Source: Bin5 sp965221345 (lineage in GTDB: Bacteria > Chloroflexota > Anaerolineae > Caldilineales > Caldilineaceae). Taken from it: a stretch of DNA of 64,000 bases. The stretch lies in assembly GCA_965221345.1 (NCBI GenBank), contig CBDCSD010000002.1, positions 3,038,001 through 3,102,000 of the forward strand, read 5' to 3'. Every line of letters begins with the position of its first letter. The stretch's first letter is position 1. Positions 1 through 8,802 of this stretch are shown here, one piece after another. Both the position numbers and the translations under genes were made by a program. The notes beneath the pieces were generated by a model. The model was given only the letters and a program-made list of their open reading frames with translations. It was not told the DNA's origin and ran no database searches.

Positions 1-696
1 GCGCATGTTCTCGACATCAACGCCGGCGTACCTGTCGACGGCGTCGAGCCGGAAATTCTCAGTCAAGCCATCCAAGCCGTGCAACAGACCGTGGACGTGC
101 CGATTTCGATCGATTCTTCGGTGGTCGAAGCGCTGGAGGAGGGTCTCGCCGCCTACGAAGGCAAGGCCCTCGTCAATTCAGTAACCTACGAGGATGAGCG
201 GCTGGAGACGGTACTACCGCTTGTCAAGAAATATGGCGCGGCCGTCGTCGGCGTTGCCAATGACGATACCGGCATCTCCAGCGACCCGCAGGAGCGGCTG
301 CGCATCGCCACACTCATAGTCGAGCGCGCCGCAGACCACGGCATTCCGGCCGAGGACGTGGTGATCGACCCGCTGGCCCTCACTGTCAGCGCCGATGACA
401 ATGCCGCCCTGATCACACTGGAGACTATCCGCATAATCCGCGAAAGCCTGGGTGTCAACATGACATGCGGCGCCAGCAACATCTCCTTCGGTCTGCCATG
501 GCGGCCGACCGTAAACGCAGCGTTCCTGTCCATGGCGATCGCCGCAGGCCTGAACTCGGCAATCACCAATCCGCTTGAGGCCGAAATCCGGCACGCAATC
601 TACGCCGCTGACCTGCTCATGGGGCACGACGCCTATGCGGCCAACCTGATTCAGGCATTCCGATCGGAACGAAAGCGCCAGCAAGCATCGATCTAA
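1..696 (+). CDS. methyltetrahydrofolate:corrinoid methyltransferase (5'-truncated)
   Basis: The frame is open from base 1, so the gene starts before the window. The visible 231 residues form most of a pterin-binding TIM barrel of the dihydropteroate synthase/MeTr superfamily. Supporting motifs are LDINAG near the left edge, SIDSS, NSVTYEDE, a DPLALTVS strand and the signature GASNISFGLP, which is typical of methyltetrahydrofolate methyltransferases rather than of folate-synthesis DHPS. Such enzymes move a methyl group between tetrahydrofolate and a cobalamin bound to a corrinoid protein. The next gene, 43 bases downstream, encodes the activase for such corrinoid proteins, so the two probably act in one C1 or demethylation pathway whose corrinoid protein would lie upstream, outside the window. 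The methyl donor cannot be read from this fragment. Confidence 0.85.
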   Translation, partial: AHVLDINAGVPVDGVEPEILSQAIQAVQQTVDVPISIDSSVVEALEEGLAAYEGKALVNSVTYEDERLETVLPLVKKYGAAVVGVANDDTGISSDPQERLRIATLIVERAADHGIPAEDVVIDPLALTVSADDNAALITLETIRIIRESLGVNMTCGASNISFGLPWRPTVNAAFLSMAIAAGLNSAITNPLEAEIRHAIYAADLLMGHDAYAANLIQAFRSERKRQQASI

Positions 697-739
697 CCTT
701 CATTCCGTTCCATCCGGAAAGGCATCTGCGTTCGCTGTA

Positions 740-2662
740 ATGACAATAACTGCACCCACGCGCACGACCAAAGTCTCCATCGAGTTCCGTCCCCACGACA
801 AGGTGACCCGCGTTCCCCCAGGAATGACGATCTTCAACGCCGCTAACTGGATTGGCCTGCCCATCGACAGCACTTGCGGCGCCAAAGGAACCTGCGGCAA
901 ATGCAAGGTCCGCATCCTGCTCGGGCAAAACGGCGCTACCGCGGCCGACCGCAGGATCTTTACCGAAGAGGAACTGGCCGATGGCTGGCGGCTCTCATGC
1001 CGCAGTGAAGCCAATTCCGACGTAATCTGCCACGTGCCGCGGCTGATGGGAAACCCCAAAGCGGCACTGATGGGGGTCGACCGGCACGTTATCCTCAACG
1101 CAAACGTCTACAAGATCCCCCTGACCCTGACGCCGCCTTCCTTGGAAGACCAACGCAGCGATTTCAGCCGCATCCGCGACGCACTAGAGCCTGAAGGGTA
1201 TGCGATTGAGGCATCGCTCAACCTGTTGCGCCAGTTGCCGGGCGTTTTGCGCCGCCACCAGTGGCAGGTCACTGCCGTGGTGGTCGGACACGAGTTGGTC
1301 TGCGTCGAGGGAGGCGATACCAACAGCCGCTCATTTGGCCTGGCCTTTGATATTGGCACAACTACCGTCGTGGGCATGTTGATCGATCTCAACAGTGGCG
1401 CGCCGGTCGCAGTCCGTTCCGCCCTCAACGGCCAAGCAGCACAGGGAGCCGACGTAATCTCCCGAATCAGCTACACCATGCTCAACCAGGACGGCCTGTC
1501 CCAATTGAACGAGGTCATCCTCCGCACTCTGAACGGCCTCATCGCCCAACTCCTGGTGGAAGGGCAGGTGGCGGCGCACGAGGTGTATGAAGTCGTAACC
1601 GCCGGCAATGCCACTATGCAGCATCTGTTTTTGGGCGTCGACCCGGAGCCGATAGGTCTCGAACCGTTTATTCCCGCTGTCGAAGATATGGTGCAGGCGT
1701 CGGCCCAGGAGGTTGGCCTCGACATTCTGCCCCAGGCACAGATACACTGTCTCCCCTATCTCGGCGCCTATGTGGGCGCCGATCTTGTGGCAGGGCTATT
1801 GGCCACCGGCTTGGCACAGAATGAAGGGGTGCGGCTGCTGGTTGATGTTGGGACCAACGGAGAAATCATTCTGGGATCTGCCGCCCGCACAGTGGCCACA
1901 GCTGCGCCCGCCGGGCCTGCCTTTGAGGGTGCGCAGATCCAGGACGGTATGCGCGCCAGCGACGGCGCTATCGAGGCCGTGACCATCACCCTGGACGGGA
2001 TAGAGCTCCAGGTGATTGGGGATGTTCCGCCGATTGGACTCTGCGGTTCCGGCTTGCTGGACGCGGTGGCCCAACTGCGATTAAGCGGGCTATTGCTTCC
2101 GTCGGGACGGTTCGTGAAGGCGGAGGACGCGACCCAAATGGTCGCACCCGAACTGGCACAACGTATCATAACCGGCGACGAGGGCCGGCGTTCCTTTGTC
2201 TTGGCGTGGCCTGAAGAGTCCGGCGGCGACAAACCGATAGTACTGACCCAGCGCGACGTGCGCGAGCTTCAATTTGCCAAGGGATCCATCGCCGGCGGTA
2301 TCGACGTGGTCATGCAGGAACTGGGCGTCGAGGCGGATGAACTTGTCGAAATCTTTCTGGCCGGCTCCTTTGGCAGCTACATTAATCCCCAAAGCGCACG
2401 CATAATCGGGCTGGTGCCGCCCGTGCCCGTTGAACGGATCAAGGCGGTGGGTAATGCTGCCGGTGAAGGCGCCAAGATCGCACTGCTCTCATTCCGTGAG
2501 CGAATGGTGGCCCGGTCGCTTCCCCAAATCGTGGAATACCATGAACTCTCGGGCCGCGCGGACTTTAACGATTCGTTTCTGGCCGTTCTGCAGTTCCCGG
2601 AACTGGACTCGCTCGGCCTGGAGAATAATTTCGTGGACAGCCGCGGTTTAGAAGCTGGTTAA
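740..2662 (+). CDS. reductive activator of corrinoid proteins (2Fe-2S / ASKHA ATPase)
   Basis: The 640-residue protein opens with a plant-type 2Fe-2S ferredoxin domain; the cysteine ligands are about C46, C52, C55 and C87. A linker follows, then an ASKHA-fold ATPase-like domain beginning at FDIGTTTV near residue 203, with LLVDVGTNGEI and the LAGSFGSYIN segment typical of DUF4445/RACo proteins. RACo enzymes use ATP and a reduced iron-sulfur cluster to return oxidised Co(II) corrinoid to active Co(I). Length and domain order match the family. The ATG at 740 is the first in-frame start after the methyltransferase stop; a modest GGAAAGG lies some distance upstream. Its pairing with the methyltransferase supports the assignment. 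It is soluble and cytoplasmic. Confidence 0.88.
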   Translation: MTITAPTRTTKVSIEFRPHDKVTRVPPGMTIFNAANWIGLPIDSTCGAKGTCGKCKVRILLGQNGATAADRRIFTEEELADGWRLSCRSEANSDVICHVPRLMGNPKAALMGVDRHVILNANVYKIPLTLTPPSLEDQRSDFSRIRDALEPEGYAIEASLNLLRQLPGVLRRHQWQVTAVVVGHELVCVEGGDTNSRSFGLAFDIGTTTVVGMLIDLNSGAPVAVRSALNGQAAQGADVISRISYTMLNQDGLSQLNEVILRTLNGLIAQLLVEGQVAAHEVYEVVTAGNATMQHLFLGVDPEPIGLEPFIPAVEDMVQASAQEVGLDILPQAQIHCLPYLGAYVGADLVAGLLATGLAQNEGVRLLVDVGTNGEIILGSAARTVATAAPAGPAFEGAQIQDGMRASDGAIEAVTITLDGIELQVIGDVPPIGLCGSGLLDAVAQLRLSGLLLPSGRFVKAEDATQMVAPELAQRIITGDEGRRSFVLAWPEESGGDKPIVLTQRDVRELQFAKGSIAGGIDVVMQELGVEADELVEIFLAGSFGSYINPQSARIIGLVPPVPVERIKAVGNAAGEGAKIALLSFRERMVARSLPQIVEYHELSGRADFNDSFLAVLQFPELDSLGLENNFVDSRGLEAG

Positions 2663-2675
2663 GCTAGACCCTCCC

Positions 2676-3668
2676 CTACATGGACAACCGACAGTTCTCC
2701 TGGTCCAGCACCTCCGCATTTACGAGTGTCTTGGGAACTTCCCCACGCAGCACTGTTACCACATTTTCAGCAGCCTTGCGAGCCAACTCCGCCGTGGCCG
2801 CCACCGAGTAAAAGGCAGCATGTGGAGTAACGATCACATTTTCCAGCGACAACAGAGGATTGTCTCCTGATGGCGGCTCCGGATCAGTCACGTCAAGGGC
2901 CGCGCCGGCGATGCGTCCTTCCTTAAGTGCCCGGACGAGCGCCCCCTCGTCTATCACACCCCCGCGACTGGTATTGATCAACAACGCATTGGGTTTCATC
3001 TGCGCAAGCGCGGCATCGTCGATGAGATGGGCCGTCTCTTCTGTGAGCGGGCTGTGGATTGACACGTAATCGGCCGCGGCAAGCAGCGTCGCGAGGTCGT
3101 TCGTCACTTCTACCCCTTGAGGCGCGTCTTCTGGACGCAGCCGCGGCGTATAGGCCATGACACGCAGTCCGAACCCCAGCGCCTTGGGAACAAGCGCGCG
3201 CGCGATGTTGCCGAACCCGATTAGCCCCAGCGTCTGGCCCTTTACTCGCGGAATCGGTCGCGGCGTTTCCCTGGTCCAGCCGCTGCGCTCAGGCGTGCGC
3301 GCAAGAGGCAAGAGTTGACGGGCCGTGGCAAGCAACAATGCCATGACGTGGTCCGAAACCTCCTCCAGGCAAAAGTCAGGAACATTGGTGACGAGCATGC
3401 CCAACTCGGTTGCACGGCCGATCGGAATGTTGTCCAGCCCGATGCCATAACGGCTGACAACCCGGCAGTTGGGTGCAATATCAAGAGCCTCCGCCGGTAC
3501 ATCCTTCCAGCAAGTCAGGATCGCGTCCGCTTGCGGCGCCAGTGCGATGATCTCTTCCGGCGTTCCATCTCCGGCCACCATGACCTTGCCTTCAACTGCA
3601 GCCAGCACCTCCTTTTCAATGTCGAGATCTGGCCATGCAATGTCGGTAATAAGAATTCGGCGGGTCAT
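2676..3668 (-). CDS. D-2-hydroxyacid dehydrogenase (CtBP/phosphoglycerate dehydrogenase-like)
   Basis: The 330-residue NAD-dependent dehydrogenase has a substrate domain with SRYGIGLDNI, the Rossmann motif GLIGFGNIARAL near residue 148, the catalytic arginine in INTSRGGVIDEG, and the late histidine in TPHAAFYS. This resembles the C-terminal-binding-protein branch of the family. The substrate is unknown; a 2-oxo or 2-hydroxy acid from sugar-acid breakdown would fit the neighbourhood. GGAG lies about nine bases before the ATG. It is the last gene of a minus-strand run behind dioxygenase and GMC oxidoreductase genes. A fossil copy of its first codons sits at about 6174-6225. It converges on the corrinoid activator with only 13 bases between stops. 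Confidence 0.85.
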   Translation of the reverse strand: MTRRILITDIAWPDLDIEKEVLAAVEGKVMVAGDGTPEEIIALAPQADAILTCWKDVPAEALDIAPNCRVVSRYGIGLDNIPIGRATELGMLVTNVPDFCLEEVSDHVMALLLATARQLLPLARTPERSGWTRETPRPIPRVKGQTLGLIGFGNIARALVPKALGFGLRVMAYTPRLRPEDAPQGVEVTNDLATLLAAADYVSIHSPLTEETAHLIDDAALAQMKPNALLINTSRGGVIDEGALVRALKEGRIAGAALDVTDPEPPSGDNPLLSLENVIVTPHAAFYSVAATAELARKAAENVVTVLRGEVPKTLVNAEVLDQENCRLSM

Positions 3669-3766
3669 TTCTGAGACTCCATTCTGTTCCTGATGAAGTG
3701 GTTATGTTCGGCTTGACCCTGACAGCCAAGCATTACATTCCAGTTAGCAAAAACCACCGCAGGCGG

Positions 3767-5296
3767 TCAATTCCCGCCAATCATCTCCGCGGCGATTTTT
3801 TCTGCCAACATCATCACTGTGGCGTTGATGTTGGCGCGGACACTGTCCGGCATGAGTGAGGCATCGACAATACGCAGTCCGTCGATTCCGTGTACGCGGC
3901 CGGATTGGTCGGCGACAGCCAGCGGGTCCGATGGCAGGCCCATCTTGCAAGTGCTGGAAGTATGATGCCCCGTATCGGAGTTGGCAAGAATCCAATGATC
4001 CAGCGCGGCATTGTCATGTAGCGCGCGGCCCGGGCCTTGCAACACGTTTCCGCAGATATCGCGAAAGGCTGGGTGCTCTTCGATCAGTTCGGTACAGAGC
4101 CGGATTGCTTCTCGCTGGCGTTTGCGGTCGAAAGATTCTTCGAAATAGCGATACCGGAGCAAGGGCTGGTCCTGGATGGCGGCGCTTTGCAAACGCAATT
4201 CACCCTGCCCGACGGCAAGGTTGACCGTTGGGCGTACGAACAGGAAATCGCCGGTGTCGCCGCTACGGTCAGGTACTGCCGCGATGTAGACGGTCATGTC
4301 GTTCGTCAGGTCCGAACCGTCGGCTGTGTAGCGCAGGCAGGCTTGATGCCAGTGGAAGCGGTTTGATGGCTTGAACGACAGCTGCCACTGCAGGTTTACG
4401 GCCGGATGATCGCGCAGGTTGCTTCCTACTCCAGGAAGGTGGTGGCTTACGTTCACACCGATTTCTCGCAGATGCGGCGCCGGGCCGATACCGGAAAGCA
4501 TCATGATCTGCGGTGTGCCTATCGCGCCTGCGCAGAGTACGGTTTCTTCGGCATAATACTGCACCACCTTCCCGCTACGTACCACTTCAACACCGACTGC
4601 GCTTCCGTTCTCCAATAGGATCCGGCGTGTCGTGCATTCCGCCAGGATATGGAGATTGGGGCGATTTCGGGCTTGGGCCAAGTAGGTCACTGCCGTACTC
4701 TGGCGAATTCCCCCAATATTATTGAGAGGATAAGGGCCCACGCCGGTTGACAGCGGATGATTGGCGTCGGGACAATCCGGGAAGCCGGCCTGGCGACATG
4801 CCTCGGCCCAGGCCAGTTGATCCGGGCCCCAATCTTCCTCTGGGTAGCGGCGCACGCCGATGGGCCCGTCATTTCCATGATAGTCTTCGGCGCCAAAGTC
4901 GTGGTCATTTTCCAGCTTGCAATAGTAGGGCAGCACACGCTCGAAGCTCCACTCTTCGTTGCCCAGCGCGACCCAGGCGGCGAAATCTTCCGGGATGCCG
5001 CGCAGGAAGATCTGCGCGTTCACGGCGCTGGAGCCCCCCACCACTCTACCACGAGGCACCGGCACATTGTCGCGCTGCGGGGTCGCTTGCGCCGTGTATC
5101 CCCAGTCGTGGCTCCTGGCGACCATACCGGAGGAAGTACCGTAGCCCAACCGGATGTCTGCCGGCAGGCTAGCCATCGTTGGGTAGTCCGGGCCTGCTTC
5201 CAGCAGGAGCACCTGACGGGATGCGTCTTCGGTCAGGCGCGCGGCGAGAATGTTTCCCGCCGAGCCGGCGCCCACGATCAGAGTGTCATAGATCAC
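3767..5296 (-). CDS. GMC family FAD-dependent oxidoreductase, copy 1
   Basis: The 509-residue glucose-methanol-choline oxidoreductase has the N-terminal FAD dinucleotide motif VGAGSAGNILAARL, the GMC signature region GRVVGGSSAVNAQIF near residue 85, and a C-terminal active site with SDTGHHTSSTCKMG (base histidine) and an asparagine in RANINATVMM, a choline-dehydrogenase-like His/Asn pair. It oxidises an alcohol or polyol; the substrate is not determinable. The start is GTG. The 35-base gap from the upstream dioxygenase stop is identical in the paralogous pair at 6309-8668, showing that the two-gene unit was duplicated. There is no signal peptide or twin-arginine motif, so it is probably cytoplasmic. 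Confidence 0.88.
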   Translation of the reverse strand: MIYDTLIVGAGSAGNILAARLTEDASRQVLLLEAGPDYPTMASLPADIRLGYGTSSGMVARSHDWGYTAQATPQRDNVPVPRGRVVGGSSAVNAQIFLRGIPEDFAAWVALGNEEWSFERVLPYYCKLENDHDFGAEDYHGNDGPIGVRRYPEEDWGPDQLAWAEACRQAGFPDCPDANHPLSTGVGPYPLNNIGGIRQSTAVTYLAQARNRPNLHILAECTTRRILLENGSAVGVEVVRSGKVVQYYAEETVLCAGAIGTPQIMMLSGIGPAPHLREIGVNVSHHLPGVGSNLRDHPAVNLQWQLSFKPSNRFHWHQACLRYTADGSDLTNDMTVYIAAVPDRSGDTGDFLFVRPTVNLAVGQGELRLQSAAIQDQPLLRYRYFEESFDRKRQREAIRLCTELIEEHPAFRDICGNVLQGPGRALHDNAALDHWILANSDTGHHTSSTCKMGLPSDPLAVADQSGRVHGIDGLRIVDASLMPDSVRANINATVMMLAEKIAAEMIGGN

Positions 5297-5331
5297 GCGG
5301 CAACCACGCCCCTGAATGCAGGCCCCACGGA

Positions 5332-6132
5332 TTACGCATTGGCGGGCTTCGTCGGCAGCAGCTCATCCCCCTCGCTGCGCTCGCGATAGCCGCTGACGAT
5401 CATGCCGCCCCGTTCCACCCTTTTTCCGGCTACCTCGCGATTCTGCGGGTCGCGGTAACCCATTCGCACCAGCCGGCGGGGATCCGTCGTCTGGTTAATG
5501 TAGGAGCCATGGACCGTATCAATGCAGAAAACAACGACGTCGCCGGCCTTTGCCGGAACCGCCACCGTATCTTCGAGGTGAAACTTATTGGTGGGCAGAT
5601 GGGGTGAGCACGGGCCGTCTTCGGTCTCAAGGATATGGTCCAGGTGGCCCATTTTGTGCGAGCCATCGAGGAATCGGATTTCCCCATTTTCGTGGTACGT
5701 ATCGTCAAGGTGGACCAGCACATCGATGAAGCGCCCGTCCTGGTGGGGGTAAAACGGGTTATCCTGATGCAGTGGGAACGGATGACCGGCCTGCGGCGGC
5801 TTGATGTGCAAAGTAGTATGATGCAATTCCACATTGGGGCCCAAAAGGTCGCTGAGGGCCCCGGCGAGCCTGTGATTGGTAGCCGCTCGCATCCAGGCAA
5901 CCGAGTAATAGTGCAGGTCTTGCATTGCCGTCAATTTTGCCTTCTTTTCTGTTTCAGGGTCCATGTAGGCCTGTCGCCAAGGGCCGGTCCAGCCTGGGTT
6001 GGTGAAGGCCCAGTCCTCTACGAGCCGGTCCAACTCGTCCGAAAGTTCTCGGGTCTGTTCAGGCGTAAACACTCGCGGGATGCGCAAGAAGCCATGTTCG
6101 TGATAGAAGCTGATCTGTTGCTGCGTGAGCAT
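5332..6132 (-). CDS. phytanoyl-CoA dioxygenase family protein, copy 1
   Basis: This is a 266-residue Fe(II)/2-oxoglutarate-dependent oxygenase of the PhyH family. Metal ligands are the H-x-D in LHQDNPFY (about H122/D124) and the distal histidine in DTVHGSYIN (about H208), followed by a 2-oxoglutarate-binding arginine in DPRRLVR. An in-frame ATG exists farther upstream, but the start at MLTQQQ is chosen because both paralogues begin there and GGAGAGG precedes it. It differs from the 7868-8668 copy at about 13 of 266 positions by eye. It probably hydroxylates a small molecule feeding the adjacent GMC oxidoreductase; the substrate is unknown. Confidence 0.88.
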   Translation of the reverse strand: MLTQQQISFYHEHGFLRIPRVFTPEQTRELSDELDRLVEDWAFTNPGWTGPWRQAYMDPETEKKAKLTAMQDLHYYSVAWMRAATNHRLAGALSDLLGPNVELHHTTLHIKPPQAGHPFPLHQDNPFYPHQDGRFIDVLVHLDDTYHENGEIRFLDGSHKMGHLDHILETEDGPCSPHLPTNKFHLEDTVAVPAKAGDVVVFCIDTVHGSYINQTTDPRRLVRMGYRDPQNREVAGKRVERGGMIVSGYRERSEGDELLPTKPANA

Positions 6133-6173
6133 TGGGTCCTCTCCCTTTCTTGCAATGAAACGCAACGCCATCG

Positions 6174-6225
6174 AATGTCGCCAATAAGAATTTGGCGGGT
6201 CATTTCTGCGACTCCATTATGCTCC
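6174..6225 (-). pseudogene. fossil 5' end of the 2-hydroxyacid dehydrogenase gene
   Basis: Between GMC copy 2 and dioxygenase copy 1 lies a roughly 50-bp segment matching the leader and first codons of the dehydrogenase at 3639-3690. It encodes MTRQILIGDI, against MTRRILITDI in the intact gene, and keeps the same upstream spacing (TTTCTG-GACTCCATT on the plus strand). Homology stops after about ten codons. It is not an independent gene. It marks the end of a duplicated dioxygenase-GMC-dehydrogenase unit. Confidence 0.8.
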
Positions 6226-6308
6226 AGAGAAGGTTGTCAGTCTCGCTACTAGTCTGGCGGCCGGCTACTTCCTGTGGTACTTCGAGAATACCGTAACGGC
6301 ATTTAACT

Positions 6309-7832
6309 TTAGCCGGCCATCTCCGCGGCGACTTTTTCTGCCATCATCATCACAGTGGCGTTGATGTTGGCGCGGACACTGTTCGGCATAAGTGAGGCAT
6401 CGACTATTCGTAGGCGGTCTATGCCGTACACGCGGCCGGCCTGATCTGCAACAGCCAGCGGGTCGGTTGGCAGACCCATCTTGCAAGTGCTGGAAGTATG
6501 ATGCCCCGTATCGGAGTTGGCAAGAACCCATTGGTCAAGGGCCGCATTGTCATGCAGCGCGTTTCCAGGTCCCAGCAAAACTTCCCCGCTTATAGTGCGA
6601 AAGGCAGGGTGCTCTTCTATCAGTTCGGTACAAAGCCGAATGGCTTCCCTCTGCCGCTCACGATCGAACGATTCTTCGAAATAGCGGTAATTGAGTAACG
6701 GTTGGTCCTGAATGTCGGCGCTGCGCAAACGCAAATCACCCTGCCCGACGGCAAGGTTGAGCGTCGGACGCACGAAGAGGAACTCGGCCGAGTCGACGGC
6801 GAATTCGGGAACGGCAGCGATGTAAACGATCATGTCGTTTTTCATATGCGAACCGTCGGCCGTGTAGCGCAGGCCGGCCTGGTGCCAGTGAAAACGGCCC
6901 GTAGACTTGAACAGGAGTTGCCAGTGCAGATTTACTGTTGGATGGTCGCGCAGGTTGCTTCCGACCCCGGGCAGGTGGTGACTGACATGAATTCCGACTT
7001 CCCGCAGATGGGACTCCGGGCCGATTCCGGACAGCATCATGATCTGCGGTGTGCCTATCGCGCCGGTGCAGAGGACAGTTTCGTCGGCGTAAAACTGCTC
7101 TACCTTACCGCTACGTACTACTTCCACCCCGACAGCGCGCCCGTTTTCCAATAGAATTCGGCGCGTCGTGCACTCCGGCCGGATATGAAAATTGGGACGG
7201 TTTCGGGCTTGGGCCAAGTATGTCACGGCCGTGCTTTGGCGAGTGCCCGCAATGTTGTTAATGGGGAACGGTCCGAACCCGGTTGACCATGGTTGGTTGG
7301 CGTCCGGGCAATCCGGGAAACCGGCCTGCCGGCAAGCCTCAGCCCAGGCCTGCTGATCCGGGCCCCATTCTTCCTCAGGGTAGCGGCGTACGCCGATGGG
7401 CCCGTCGGCGCCATGATAGTCGGCATCGCCGTAGTCGTGATCGTTCTCGAGCTTGCAGTAGAAGGGCAACACTTGCTCCCAGCTCCACCTGTCGTTGCCC
7501 ATTTCCTCCCAGGCTGCGAAATCTTCAGGTATCCCGCGTAGAAAGATCTGCGCGTTCACGGCGCTGGAGCCGCCCACCACTCTGCCGCGCGGCACATCCA
7601 TGTCGTCGCGCAGTCGCGTCGCCTGCGCCTTGTATCCCCAGTCGTGGCTCTTAGCGATGATGCCGGAGGGCGTGCCGTAACCAAGGCGGATGTCTGCTGG
7701 CAGTCTGTCCGTGGTTGGGTAGTCCGGGCCTGCCTCCAACAGGAGCACCTGACGAGACTCGTCTTCTGTCAAGCGGGCGGCGAGGATGTTTCCCGCCGAA
7801 CCGGCGCCCACGATCAGTGTGTCATAGATCAC
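6309..7832 (-). CDS. GMC family FAD-dependent oxidoreductase, copy 2
   Basis: The 507-residue paralogue of the 3767-5296 gene has the same FAD motif (VGAGSAGNILAARL), the GRVVGGSSAVNAQIF signature and the C-terminal SDTGHHTSSTCKMG / RANINATVMM active-site segments. Roughly one residue in six differs from copy 1 by eye, with changes concentrated in the middle, substrate-facing region (about residues 280-360), so the two may have different substrates. It starts at GTG. It lies 35 bases after the dioxygenase stop, as in copy 1. All catalytic residues appear intact, so both copies are probably active. Confidence 0.88.
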   Translation of the reverse strand: MIYDTLIVGAGSAGNILAARLTEDESRQVLLLEAGPDYPTTDRLPADIRLGYGTPSGIIAKSHDWGYKAQATRLRDDMDVPRGRVVGGSSAVNAQIFLRGIPEDFAAWEEMGNDRWSWEQVLPFYCKLENDHDYGDADYHGADGPIGVRRYPEEEWGPDQQAWAEACRQAGFPDCPDANQPWSTGFGPFPINNIAGTRQSTAVTYLAQARNRPNFHIRPECTTRRILLENGRAVGVEVVRSGKVEQFYADETVLCTGAIGTPQIMMLSGIGPESHLREVGIHVSHHLPGVGSNLRDHPTVNLHWQLLFKSTGRFHWHQAGLRYTADGSHMKNDMIVYIAAVPEFAVDSAEFLFVRPTLNLAVGQGDLRLRSADIQDQPLLNYRYFEESFDRERQREAIRLCTELIEEHPAFRTISGEVLLGPGNALHDNAALDQWVLANSDTGHHTSSTCKMGLPTDPLAVADQAGRVYGIDRLRIVDASLMPNSVRANINATVMMMAEKVAAEMAG

Positions 7833-7867
7833 GCGGCAACCACTCCCCTGAATGCAGGCCCCACGGG

Positions 7868-8668
7868 TTACGCATTTGCAGCCATCGTCGGCAGCAACTC
7901 GTCGCCCTCTTTGCGCTCGCGATAGCCGCTGACGATCATGCCGGCCCGTTCCACCCTTTTTCCGGCCACCTCGCGATTCTGCGGGTCGCGGTAGCCCATC
8001 CGCACCAGCCGGCGGGGATCCTTTGTCTGGTTAATGTAGGAGCCATGGACCGTATCAATGCAGAAAACAACGACATCGCCAGCCTTTGCCGGAACCGCCA
8101 CTGTATCTTCGAGGTGAAACTTATTGGTGGGCAGATGGGGTGAGCACGGGCCGTCTTCGGTCTCAAGGATATGGTCCAGATGGCCCATTTTGTGCGAGCC
8201 ATCGAGGAATCGGATTTCCCCATTTTCGTGGTACGTATCGTCGAGGTGGACCAGCACATCGATGAAGCGCCCGTCCTGGTGGGGGTAAAACGGGTTATCC
8301 TGATGCAGTGGGAAGGGGTGACCAGTCTGCGGCGGCTTGATGTGCAAAGTAGTATGATGCAATTCCACATTGGGGCCCAAAAGGTCGCTGAGGGCCCCGG
8401 CGAGCCTGGGATTGGTGGCCGCTCGCATCCAGGCAACCGAGTAATAGTGCAGGTCTTGCATCGCCGTCAATTTTGACTTCTTTTCTGTTTCAGGGTCCAT
8501 GTAGGCCTGTCGCCAGGGGCCGGTCCAGCCTGGGTTGGTGAAGGCCCAGTCCTCTACGAGCCGGTCCAACTCGTCCGAAAGTTCCCGGGTCTCCTCAGGC
8601 GCAAAAATTCGCGGGATGCGCAAGAAGCCATGTTCGTGATAGAAGTTGGTCTGTTGCTGCGTGAGCAT
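7868..8668 (-). CDS. phytanoyl-CoA dioxygenase family protein, copy 2
   Basis: The 266-residue PhyH-type Fe(II)/2-oxoglutarate oxygenase has intact ligands in LHQDNPFY and DTVHGSYIN and the downstream RRLVR arginine. A clear AAGGGAG lies about eight bases before the ATG. It is nearly identical to copy 1 through the catalytic core, with substitutions gathered near the two ends; the linked GMC copies are much more diverged. Such a contrast suggests strong constraint on, or gene conversion of, the oxygenase. It heads the second dioxygenase-GMC unit. Confidence 0.88.
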   Translation of the reverse strand: MLTQQQTNFYHEHGFLRIPRIFAPEETRELSDELDRLVEDWAFTNPGWTGPWRQAYMDPETEKKSKLTAMQDLHYYSVAWMRAATNPRLAGALSDLLGPNVELHHTTLHIKPPQTGHPFPLHQDNPFYPHQDGRFIDVLVHLDDTYHENGEIRFLDGSHKMGHLDHILETEDGPCSPHLPTNKFHLEDTVAVPAKAGDVVVFCIDTVHGSYINQTKDPRRLVRMGYRDPQNREVAGKRVERAGMIVSGYRERKEGDELLPTMAANA

Positions 8669-8802
8669 TGGGTCATCTCCCTTTCGTGCCTTGAAATGCT
8701 AAGCCGTCGGTCGCAAAGCGGCCCCGTGTTTATGTCATTTCATATCCTGGTGACGGGAGGCACGCCCTTTTTGAGGCAGGCGCATATCGATTCAGCCGCG
8801 CA

